Source: Treponema sp.
GTDB lineage: Bacteria > Spirochaetota > Spirochaetia > Treponematales > Treponemataceae
NCBI GenBank assembly: GCA_024693045.1
Contig: JAILLQ010000023.1
Span: 1-61,510 of the forward strand
Direction: 5' to 3'
DNA length: 61,510 bases
Positions within the stretch are counted from its first letter, which is position 1. The number at the start of each line of letters is the position of its first letter. The translations under genes and the position numbers were made by a program. Positions 54,773 to 61,510 of the stretch are shown one piece after another. Below the pieces are notes generated by a model, which saw only the letters and a program-made list of their open reading frames with translations, ran no database searches and was not told the origin of the DNA.

Positions 54773-56635
54773 TTACCGGTCATTTGTATTTCTACAAGCC
54801 GTAAAGTAAAATCCTGCAAATAAAATAAGCAATCCGTAAACTACAAGTCCCATTAAAATAGAATATTGGCTTCCGAAGGTACCCAATAAACTAAAATTCA
54901 TAAATTTAAAGAAACTTTTAGAAAGCTCAAGGATAAAATGAATTACCGGACACAAAGCTGGGAAAATATAAATCCAGTGAAATTTGAAAATTGTGTTTTC
55001 ATTAATACGGAAATTCCATGCAGTAACGGCTGCAAAAATAAAAAGAATCAGTATGTAGAATGGGTAGAAGAAACGGTTAATGAGTGACTGCCCATAAGCT
55101 TCACTAGAATATCCGTATTGATTTGCAGTTTCATAAAATTTCATAAGACTTGGCAAACTCATAGAATTAGGACCCTTACAAGCATCTTTAATAAGGTTAA
55201 ATTCGTTGTATGGTATTGGCAGAATAATATAGCCCTGGTCGCGATTGTTTTCAAAACCACCAACGGAAACTGGGCCATAATTAATTCCTTCAAGATTTCT
55301 ATCAATCGAATTTAAGAGGATCATTGGGATGTTTTTATCTTTTTTTGAAAGTCCGAAGTTATCCAGTATTTCTCCATCTATGTACTTTGTTTCGATGTTT
55401 TTCATCTTAGCGTAAGGTACATAAATTCCAGAAAGATATTCATCGTTTGGAGAAAGAGTTACAATCGAGAAACCTCTTAGATATTGAATCATATTTGCGG
55501 CAGTTCCTTTTGAAGCAACCCCTCTAATGAAATATGCACTTGTAGTTCCGTTGATTGAATTCTTAATTTTAAAGAAAACATTGTTGGCTGTTTCGTATCC
55601 TTGTAGGTTGAAGGTTTCATCATAGTAAAAACACTGGTTATTCAAGGCTTGTTCAGAAATGCGTAAGTAGCGTACAACATCAGAATCTAAAGAAAGGGCT
55701 TTTGAACTTGTTGAAAGAGTGTTGAATACATAATAAGAATGAAGATAGTCTTCACTTACTAAAGCTTTATATCCTTCAATTTTTTTTGCGAAGATTTTCT
55801 GTTCTTCAGTTGTTTTGAAAATTTTAGCTCCGGTGATTTTATTCCAGGCATCTGCTGCAAGTTGTTTACATTCTGTAACATTTAAATCAAGAGAATCAGA
55901 AATTTTCAAAGACTGCTGGGCGTAGTAGTGAGCTCCAAACCAATCTTCCTGATCCCGGCACTTTCTAGCAGCCTGCAGGAGTTTGTAAGATTCGTAAGGT
56001 TCTGCGGGAGCACTTATCTTTTCCTTTGGTTTTTCTAAAAAATCTTTTCCAAAAGTAAGTTCATTCATTGATTGCACAAGGCTTTTTGAAAGTTTTGCTT
56101 TTTCATCCAAAGCTGATTCTGTCTTGAATAATAATTCTTTATTTTTTTGGTTCTTGTCGTCAATTCCACAGGCAAGCTTTGCATATTTGTAGGCAAGTTC
56201 ATAATTTTGATTTTTATAAAGATTTTCCGCAGTATTCTGATATTCAATTACTAATGATGGTAAATCTTCAAAATTTTGTAATTTCCGTTCGATTTGAGGC
56301 AAAAAAATCTCTATGCAAACTTCGATTATAAATATAAAAAAGAGTGAATTGATAATTACAATTTTAAGTCTTTCAAACATGGCAGAAGAAAAACGGAGAC
56401 GGCTATTAGAAGCGTGAGCTCCAAAATCTAGTGCCCAACCGATAGTTGCACTGGTAAAAAGAATTGCAGGTAAAAATTTTATAAAAAGCTTTAGACTGTT
56501 TATGAATTTATAGTTAGCTGCGTGTTCAGGTAATATTTCAGGAATGAGTGTACCTGTAAAAGAGTATATTAAAATTGCTATGTAACAGATAATCAGAAAA
56601 CTGATTGAAACTATATGAGTGCGACTAATTTTCAT
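54773..56635 (-). CDS. Membrane protein with helical-repeat domain, function unknown
   Basis: A 620-residue protein. It has three or four N-terminal helices (10-120), a soluble domain of about 390 residues that begins with TPR-like helices (AENLYKNQNYELAYKYAKLACGI; KLLQAARKCRDQEDWFGAHYYAQQSL) and turns beta-rich, then four C-terminal helices (about 510-615). No catalytic motif is recognised. The ATG at 56635 is used because AAAGGAG lies 9 nt upstream; the ATG at 56644 abuts the site. It follows, almost overlapping, another unknown membrane gene, and the two probably form one complex. Confidence 0.7.
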   Translation of the reverse strand: MKISRTHIVSISFLIICYIAILIYSFTGTLIPEILPEHAANYKFINSLKLFIKFLPAILFTSATIGWALDFGAHASNSRLRFSSAMFERLKIVIINSLFFIFIIEVCIEIFLPQIERKLQNFEDLPSLVIEYQNTAENLYKNQNYELAYKYAKLACGIDDKNQKNKELLFKTESALDEKAKLSKSLVQSMNELTFGKDFLEKPKEKISAPAEPYESYKLLQAARKCRDQEDWFGAHYYAQQSLKISDSLDLNVTECKQLAADAWNKITGAKIFKTTEEQKIFAKKIEGYKALVSEDYLHSYYVFNTLSTSSKALSLDSDVVRYLRISEQALNNQCFYYDETFNLQGYETANNVFFKIKNSINGTTSAYFIRGVASKGTAANMIQYLRGFSIVTLSPNDEYLSGIYVPYAKMKNIETKYIDGEILDNFGLSKKDKNIPMILLNSIDRNLEGINYGPVSVGGFENNRDQGYIILPIPYNEFNLIKDACKGPNSMSLPSLMKFYETANQYGYSSEAYGQSLINRFFYPFYILILFIFAAVTAWNFRINENTIFKFHWIYIFPALCPVIHFILELSKSFFKFMNFSLLGTFGSQYSILMGLVVYGLLILFAGFYFTACRNTNDR

Positions 56636-56640
56636 TAGAT

Positions 56641-57609
56641 TCATCTCCTTTTGGCAGTGGCTTTAATTATTCCCACTGATGTCATGATTATAGCGAAAAT
56701 CAAATTTATACAGGTTAATGGTAAAGAAATCTGTCTTTCCAGGAAGAATGTAAGGTGTCCTCCGTCGTGGAAGAGATTTGTGAGTACCTGTCGGACAAAC
56801 GAAAAGGCATCTTGAAAGTAATAATAGTTGAACCATATTACAAGTCCTGTAAAAAAGGCTACCCAATAGCAGTTCAACAACTTCCATGAGCTTATTCTGA
56901 TAAAACAGTAAAGAGATGCGAGGGCAAAACCCATAGAAGAAAAACATAACCAGGCAATAATACCGTTAAGCCATGCATTTTTTGCATTTTCTTTTATAGT
57001 TTTAAAGGCTTCATCCAGATTGTAAGGTATTGAAGGAGCTGTATCTTTTATGATTGGATCATGAAAATCTCCAAAAGTTTCTGAAAATCCTGAATTATTT
57101 CCTATTCTTATAAAATCTCTTTCTACCATTGAGGTTGGTCGTGAATAATCAAAAAAGCAAAAAACATCTGCGATATCGTCTCGAGAATCTGAAACAAAAT
57201 AATATATTTTTCCGTTGATATTTCTGAAATATCCCCCGGAAAGCTGATTTTTGTTTTCAAGTTTTTCTATAGGAGTCAACATTGAATAAACTTTATCCTG
57301 CATAACAATAGATAAAGGAAATAGTGCAAACCAGGTAAAAGCTATTAAAAGGCTGTAAGTAATAAAACTTGAAAGAGGGGAACTTTTGTGGCGGATTTTA
57401 TAAAAAATCACAAACATTGCAATAAACAGAAAAACTAAAGGCAAAGTTTCAAAAAGACCGTATGCAATAATATCAGCAGAAAAATCTATGTTTTTTCCGG
57501 CAACAAGAGTAAGCGAATTAAAATATTGAGTGAAAAAAAAGATACCTGCTACAACACATATAAATGTAACAGTCAAATAATCTAAAATTAAAGCGATTGG
57601 TTTTCTCAT
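56641..57609 (-). CDS. Multi-helix membrane protein, function unknown
   Basis: A 322-residue protein with three N-terminal helices (about 8-28, 47-68, 80-103), a soluble loop of about 100 residues (YYFVSDSRDDIADVFCFFDY), and three C-terminal helices. This three-helix/domain/three-helix layout recalls LptF/LptG-type subunits, but I see no clear sequence match. GGAAGG lies 7 nt before the ATG. It is first of a two-gene unit; its stop TGA overlaps an ATG of the following gene. Confidence 0.7.
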   Translation of the reverse strand: MRKPIALILDYLTVTFICVVAGIFFFTQYFNSLTLVAGKNIDFSADIIAYGLFETLPLVFLFIAMFVIFYKIRHKSSPLSSFITYSLLIAFTWFALFPLSIVMQDKVYSMLTPIEKLENKNQLSGGYFRNINGKIYYFVSDSRDDIADVFCFFDYSRPTSMVERDFIRIGNNSGFSETFGDFHDPIIKDTAPSIPYNLDEAFKTIKENAKNAWLNGIIAWLCFSSMGFALASLYCFIRISSWKLLNCYWVAFFTGLVIWFNYYYFQDAFSFVRQVLTNLFHDGGHLTFFLERQISLPLTCINLIFAIIMTSVGIIKATAKRR

Positions 57610-57660
57610 CTACAACCTTCCAATTAAGTTATCGGAAGAATTGTAGAATGAGTTTATATT

Positions 57661-58752
57661 TTAAAGTTGAAGACTACCATCTTGTAGAATAGTTCGAGTT
57701 GAACCGTCATCATAGGTAAGTGTAATAGTAGGATTCCTTACAACTCCGTCTAAGTGGATAAGGCTAGGAGCATCGTTGTCGTAATTTTCTCCAATTGCAA
57801 AGTGGCAGGTGTGAAAAGCTTTTTCATCTTCCAGCATATTTCCTGTTATTCTTGCTGCAGGATTTAAACCTATTCCAAGTTCTCCAATATTTCTGGCATT
57901 TTTTTTATATACTTCCCCCTGCCCTTCTGGAAGTTTTCCGCATTTTTCGTATTCGATTGAACGGCTTTCTGCTTCTGAAATTGTTTTTAAAAGCCTTTTT
58001 GCTTCGGCTCCTCCTGTTATATCAGTAACAAAACCTTTTTCTACACGGCAGGTAATTGGGGTTTCAAGAATTGAATCTCCGTCACTAAAGGTCATTGAAC
58101 CGTCGTATACAATTGTGCCTTCGCTTTTGCCTACAAGAGGGCTTATAAACACTTCTCCAGCAGGAATGTTGCCGCCACTTCCAGGAGTAGAAAAATCTCC
58201 GTCGTCGTTCATAAGGGAACGGCCGTAGACCGGAATGGAAATATTTGTTCCGCCAGGAGCTGTTACTTGAACTGAAATAGTATTTTTAAAAATTTTACCA
58301 AGTTCATTACATCTTGAAGCAAGTTCTTTATAATCAATGTTTACAGTTCTGTTGAACATATCTTCTGTGATTCCAGGCGTCCACACAGCCCTCATTGATT
58401 TTTTTCCTTCCAGTAAATAATCAAAAATGTGGGTAAAAGCTTCTCCGTTTTCATTCTTATATGGATTTGCTGTGGCTTCAGGATCTTTTCCAAGTTTTAT
58501 TTCGGAAATAGAAAAACATACATCAGGATTTGAGCCAATAGCTGCCAAAACCTCTTTTTCGGCGTTGTCGAATGAAGATTTTGCATTTTGGTATATTAGT
58601 GAAGTCTTTGCTCCAGCTTCATTTGCAGCCTGGTATATTTTTTCTGCTATTTGACTAGTCTGCGGGTTTGCAATAATAAGGACTCTTTCATCTTTTTTTA
58701 CTTTGCAAACATTTTCTATTACATTTTGTTCGGGAGTAATTTCTTTTTTCAT
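57661..58752 (-). CDS. M29-type metallo-aminopeptidase
   Basis: A 363-residue protein of the thermophilic aminopeptidase T / AmpS family, removing N-terminal residues from peptides with a two-metal site. The conserved segments are NIPAGEVFISPLVGKSEGTIVYDG (metal Glu), ELGIGLNPAARITGNMLEDEKAFHTCHFAIGE (Glu and His ligands) and SLIHLDGVVRNPTI (His-x-Asp). The N-terminal half is a Rossmann-like domain. The length is shorter than the 410 or so typical. A TATAAT box at 58759-58764 sets the RNA start exactly on the ATG, so the mRNA is predicted leaderless. It is divergent from the threonine-synthase-like gene with 46 bp between them. Confidence 0.85.
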   Translation of the reverse strand: MKKEITPEQNVIENVCKVKKDERVLIIANPQTSQIAEKIYQAANEAGAKTSLIYQNAKSSFDNAEKEVLAAIGSNPDVCFSISEIKLGKDPEATANPYKNENGEAFTHIFDYLLEGKKSMRAVWTPGITEDMFNRTVNIDYKELASRCNELGKIFKNTISVQVTAPGGTNISIPVYGRSLMNDDGDFSTPGSGGNIPAGEVFISPLVGKSEGTIVYDGSMTFSDGDSILETPITCRVEKGFVTDITGGAEAKRLLKTISEAESRSIEYEKCGKLPEGQGEVYKKNARNIGELGIGLNPAARITGNMLEDEKAFHTCHFAIGENYDNDAPSLIHLDGVVRNPTITLTYDDGSTRTILQDGSLQL

Positions 58753-58758
58753 AAGATT

Positions 58759-58791
58759 ATTATAGTCGATTTGACAGTCCTTTGATATAAT
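58759..58791. promoter_or_regulatory. Two divergent -10 boxes, both giving leaderless mRNAs
   Basis: TATAAT on the minus strand (58759-58764) predicts a start at 58752, and TATAAT on the plus strand (58786-58791) at 58798. The whole space between the two start codons is 46 bp, so the promoters overlap and may compete. Confidence 0.6.
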
Positions 58792-58798
58792 TTAAGTG

Positions 58799-60100
58799 AT
58801 GAATTTTACAAGTACGAGAGATAAGTCGATAAAGACTGATTTTTTTCATGCGGTTTTGAATCCTCTTCCTTCTGATGGAGGAATGTACGTTCCTTTAGAA
58901 ACTGAAGATTTACGCCGCTGGCTTTTGTATACAGATGAAAATACAACATTTAGTTCCCTTGCAGGTTCTTTGACTTCTGCTTTTGTAAAAGATGAATTCA
59001 GTCCTATTATTTGTGAAACAATTGCAACAAAAGCATTTAGATTTTCACCAGAAATAAAGCAGTATGATGAAAACTTATTTTTACTGGATTTAGCTAAAGG
59101 TCCTACAGGAATTCACAGGGATTATGGAATTTCATATTTAGTTTCTTTCCTTGATACTACTTTACAATTAAAAGGGCAAAAAGCTGTTTTCTTGGATATT
59201 TCTACAGGTGAATTAGGTGCTAGCCTTGCCCATGCTCTTCGTGGAAAAAATAATTTAAAGGCAGTTATTTTGTATCCTCGTGGAACAGTTCGAGGCCTGG
59301 AAGAAAGTGATTATGTCTGGAATGGCGGAAATATCTATCCAATTGAAATCGACGGAAATGATGAAGCCTGTAATGCTCTGGTTCGAGAAATTTTTAAGGA
59401 TAGAAGTTTTATTGAAGAAAATAACATTACTCTTGCAAATACTTTGAACATTGGACGCCTTATTGCACAAGCATTTTTTTATCCATTTGCCTTTTCAAGG
59501 ATAAAAAACAAGGTTCACGGAGATATTGTTTACGCTTTGGCAGCCGGAAATTACAGCAACCTGGTTTCGGGTTTGTATGCCTGGCAATTTGCTTTACCTC
59601 TGAACGGGTTTATAGTTCCAGCAAATAATTTTCTGACTTTAGATGTAATGGGCAATCCTTTTGTTATGGACAGTATTATTCCCGTGGAAGAAAGACTTGA
59701 TTCAGATCCTTCAAAAGCCTTTAATCTTGAACGCCTGGAAGATATATTCAGAGCAAATCAGTTGATGATGAAGCACTTTATATTCCCGGAAGAAGTTTCT
59801 GATTCAGAAATTGATACAGCCGCCAAAGAATTATTTATGAAATATGGATATCTTTCTGACCGACACACGGCAAGAGCTTATGCCGCTGCTAAATTACGAG
59901 GAAAGAGAGCTGAAGATGAATATTCAACTGTATTGATTGCCCGTGATCATCCAGCATATTCGGCAGATTATATTAGACAAACAATTGGCGAAGTGATTGA
60001 AATTCCAGAAAACATAAAAAAAGCCATGACTATATGTAATCCAGGACGAAATAATCTTAAGACTACAAAAGAAATAAAGAGTCTAATAAAAGAATTGTAA
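58799..60100 (+). CDS. Threonine-synthase-like protein lacking the PLP lysine
   Basis: A 433-residue protein aligning along its length with fold-type II threonine synthase: N-terminal STRDKSIKTDFFHAVLNPLPSDGGMYVP, GPT motif, TGELGASLAHAL, VILYPRG, NTLNIGRLIAQ and a C-terminal domain. The PLP Schiff-base lysine is lost: where the family has GPTxAFKD this protein has GPTGIHRD, with Arg107 (codon AGG at 59117-59119). The phosphate-binding SGDTG is TGELG, and the GNFGN loop is GNYSN. Normal catalysis is therefore unlikely; a regulatory or binding role is inferred. A genuine thrC should lie elsewhere. The frame is intact and well conserved, not a decaying gene. Confidence 0.88.
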   Translation: MNFTSTRDKSIKTDFFHAVLNPLPSDGGMYVPLETEDLRRWLLYTDENTTFSSLAGSLTSAFVKDEFSPIICETIATKAFRFSPEIKQYDENLFLLDLAKGPTGIHRDYGISYLVSFLDTTLQLKGQKAVFLDISTGELGASLAHALRGKNNLKAVILYPRGTVRGLEESDYVWNGGNIYPIEIDGNDEACNALVREIFKDRSFIEENNITLANTLNIGRLIAQAFFYPFAFSRIKNKVHGDIVYALAAGNYSNLVSGLYAWQFALPLNGFIVPANNFLTLDVMGNPFVMDSIIPVEERLDSDPSKAFNLERLEDIFRANQLMMKHFIFPEEVSDSEIDTAAKELFMKYGYLSDRHTARAYAAAKLRGKRAEDEYSTVLIARDHPAYSADYIRQTIGEVIEIPENIKKAMTICNPGRNNLKTTKEIKSLIKEL

Positions 60101-60127
60101 AATCTAAATATCAAATTTAAAAAAAAT

Positions 60128-60207
60128 GAGGCTGAGCCAAAACCTGCGGAGAGAGAGATGCAGGAGTCTTGCTTGTGGGATAGCAAGTTTTATTTTAGCT
60201 CAGCCTC
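60128..60207. terminator. Bidirectional terminator folding as a three-way junction
   Basis: The outer stem GAGGCTGAGC/GCTCAGCCTC (60128-60137 with 60198-60207) encloses two hairpins, CCTGC/GCAGG (60143-60147 with 60160-60164) and CTTGCT/AGCAAG (60168-60173 with 60182-60187). It lies between convergent genes. Confidence 0.75.
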
Positions 60208-60218
60208 TAGGGTGTTTA

Positions 60219-61028
60219 TCATTCACGGTTAGTTTCTATCCACTTAACTGCAAAATCTACCATTGGTCGTACCTTAATTAATCGGAGAGAAGAAGATCCC
60301 AATGTTATTTTCGCAACAGAAGTAGTACCTTCCGGTGAATTCTCAAAATCTCTGCCTATTTCTTCAAAATCTTCGCCATCCACGGCTAAGGTTTCATAGG
60401 CTTTCCAAACACGCTGCCCATTTTCGATAATAGCACTGTGCTCGGTTGTGTTGTGTTTGCTTTTATAATTGGCTCTAGCATCAGCTAAATGAAGTGAAGT
60501 GTTTTTATCGTAGCCAACTCCAATTAAAAGAGCATAACCATCTTCATCGTATAAGCGACTCAAGGGAGAACCTTCTCCGAAAATATTAGACAAATCATGG
60601 TCTTTGGTAAAAAAATCAGCATTCTTTCCCCAGGCAGCTATAGAGCGTGCCGGGTGATCGCTTCTTAAAGTACCAGGCCAAGATCGGAACATTTCGGCAA
60701 CAGCGCCCATAGTGTTAGTGGGAGTAATTCGCTTATCATAAGCGGGCCAGTTTTGGCGGATAACATCCCACCATTCTTCTGGCTCTTCCCAGTGAACACC
60801 AGTTTCCGGGTCAAGGTTCTTCCAGCTTTGAGTTGGCATAAGAATAGTACCTTCTTTGCCAACGCTTTCTAGAAGACTTTCTATAATAATTTGCGGTCCC
60901 CCGCAAACAAATCCTATTGATGAAAGTGAACAGTGAACAATAATGTTCTGTCCTTTAGTAATACCTAAGGAAGTAAGTGCATTTTTAACATCTTTTTTTA
61001 ATACAAGCGGCCTGTTTTCTTTAGTCAA
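60219..61028 (-). CDS. AAC(3)-family acetyl-CoA N-acetyltransferase
   Basis: A 269-residue protein of the aminoglycoside 3-N-acetyltransferase family. Motifs include IIVHCSLSSIGFVCGGP (acetyl-CoA site), TILMPTQSW, RSDHPARSIAAWG (catalytic His region), SPLSRLYDEDGYALLIGVGYDKNTSLHLA and a C-terminal EIGRDFE segment. Many genomic members are not resistance enzymes but modify other amines, so resistance should not be assumed. The start is the TTG at 61028, 9 nt after CGGAGG; no in-frame ATG lies nearby. A single gene, ending at the three-way-junction terminator. Confidence 0.88.
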   Translation of the reverse strand: MTKENRPLVLKKDVKNALTSLGITKGQNIIVHCSLSSIGFVCGGPQIIIESLLESVGKEGTILMPTQSWKNLDPETGVHWEEPEEWWDVIRQNWPAYDKRITPTNTMGAVAEMFRSWPGTLRSDHPARSIAAWGKNADFFTKDHDLSNIFGEGSPLSRLYDEDGYALLIGVGYDKNTSLHLADARANYKSKHNTTEHSAIIENGQRVWKAYETLAVDGEDFEEIGRDFENSPEGTTSVAKITLGSSSLRLIKVRPMVDFAVKWIETNRE

Positions 61029-61202
61029 AAGTGAGTTCCTCCGATTAGAGAATAAAGGGAAACCGTTATAAAATAGCTTTTTCCCTTTAAAACCGTACTA
61101 ATTGTAATATACAATTATTTTTTTAGAGTTAACTTGCATAAAAATACTTAAAAATATAACAAAACTATCTTAGAAGCAAAATTTATCTGATGAAGAAATA
61201 AA

Positions 61203-61235
61203 AAAGGGCCTCCGTAAAAAATACGAAGACCCTTT
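61203..61235 (-). terminator. Terminator upstream of the AAC(3) gene
   Basis: AAAGGGCCTCCGTA pairs with TACGAAGACCCTTT (two C-A mismatches). A run of A on the plus strand before it gives UUUUUU on the minus strand, so it ends a transcript coming from the right. A similar left arm (AAAAAAGGGTCCTCC) recurs at 61493-61507 and is cut by the window end. Confidence 0.7.
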
Positions 61236-61245
61236 CATTTTATTA

Positions 61246-61266
61246 GACGCAAGCACAGCTTGCGTC
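61246..61266. other. Short perfect hairpin
   Basis: GACGCAAGC/GCTTGCGTC, nine pairs with loop ACA. It directly precedes the diverged repeat copy. Confidence 0.6.
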
Positions 61267-61287
61267 CCTCGCAATTAGTAAGTAAAT

Positions 61288-61327
61288 CCTAAACCGACCC
61301 TTTTGGCTCGGTTTTTAACGGATTTTC
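61288..61327 (+). repeat. Diverged copy of the structured intergenic repeat
   Basis: CCTAAACCGA, a 10-nt loop, then TCGGTTTTTAACGGATTTTC. The flanks CCTAAA and TTTTTAACGG match the array at 12991-13613, but the stem sequence is AAACCGA/TCGGTTT. Confidence 0.75.
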
Positions 61328-61406
61328 TATTTTTGCGATTTAATAACAGCCTGTGCTCATGCCAATCTTGCGAGTGGTACGCGGAATGGTGAACAAGCCG
61401 AAAATC

Positions 61407-61487
61407 GAAGAACCGTTAAAAAGCAAGCCGTCAGGGTTGCTTTAGGTTCTACGAATAGTCGGCTCCGAGCGAGATTTATCGAGCGAG
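61407..61487 (-). repeat. Inverted copy of the structured intergenic repeat
   Basis: Read on the minus strand it gives CTCGCTCGATAAATCTCGCT, GGAGCCGA, AACCTAAAGCAA, a loop, then TTGCTTTTTAACGGTTCTTC. It is the same element as the array after rlmB, with another stem (AAAGCAA/TTGCTTT). Confidence 0.85.
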
Positions 61488-61510
61488 TCAATAAAAAAGG
61501 GTCCTCCACA

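Noticed and set aside
58799..60100. Threonine-synthase-like gene as a pseudogene
   Set aside because: The frame is full length without stops and the domain order is kept; the changed active site looks like functional divergence.
61330..61405. Possible tRNA gene in the right-hand intergenic region
   Set aside because: No T-arm GTTC-type motif and no cloverleaf; the segment fits only as spacer between two repeat copies.

Overview
This AT-rich window carries about 40 protein-coding genes on both strands, with no rRNA, tRNA, CRISPR array or recognisable phage or transposase gene. It looks like a host-associated or free-living treponeme (Spirochaetes). That assignment is inferred from the mix of lax-lipobox lipoproteins, methyl-accepting chemotaxis proteins, large TPR-GGDEF and GGDEF/EAL proteins, Trk K+ transport, an ECF-type S component and glycogen/maltodextrin debranching. 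I could not check it with a marker gene.

Layout from left to right. 1-2443: a copper module on the minus strand (CsoR repressor, then a CopA P-type ATPase cut by the window edge) behind two CsoR-like operators. 2477-5689: glutamine synthetase with an ANTAR regulator, and a divergent membrane-anchored binding-protein-like gene. 5763-9607: riboflavin genes (ribE, a secreted phosphoesterase, FMN riboswitch, ribBA, ribH) with no ribD. 9746-16212: an MCP, YchJ, an rRNA methyltransferase, a 600-bp array of a structured intergenic repeat, asparagine synthetase and a YkgJ-type protein. 16220-19858: TrkH/TrkA and an ECF S component separated by a hairpin/repeat module. 20001-26838: an EAL phosphodiesterase with a dead GGDEF domain, HrpB helicase, a hemolysin-III-like protein and a four-S1-domain protein. 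26911-36568: a zinc-protease lipoprotein, PyrF, a lipase with an apparent outer-membrane barrel, a PyrK-PyrD fusion, an RlmL-type methyltransferase, a TetR regulator and a lipoprotein. 36625-52725: a 1465-residue debranching-enzyme/pullulanase fusion, two paralogous TPR-GGDEF proteins, TetR, a UPF0210 protein, an MCP and a GNAT protein. 52811-61510: phosphofructokinase, an FMN-dependent hydroxyacid dehydrogenase homologue, two unknown membrane proteins, an M29-type aminopeptidase, a threonine-synthase-like protein without the PLP lysine, an AAC(3)-type acetyltransferase, and more copies of the structured repeat.

Three cross-cutting signals stand out. First, many first-in-unit genes have a sigma70-like -10 box exactly 6-7 nt before the ATG and no Shine-Dalgarno sequence, so they appear to be transcribed leaderless, while downstream operon genes have clear GGAG-type sites. 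Second, an intergenic repeat family (12991-13613 and 61288-61487) keeps fixed flanks around a hairpin whose stem sequence changes with compensating substitutions. Third, several unusual domain fusions or catalytic losses occur: debranching enzyme-pullulanase, PyrK-PyrD, lipase-barrel, and the lysine-less threonine synthase homologue.
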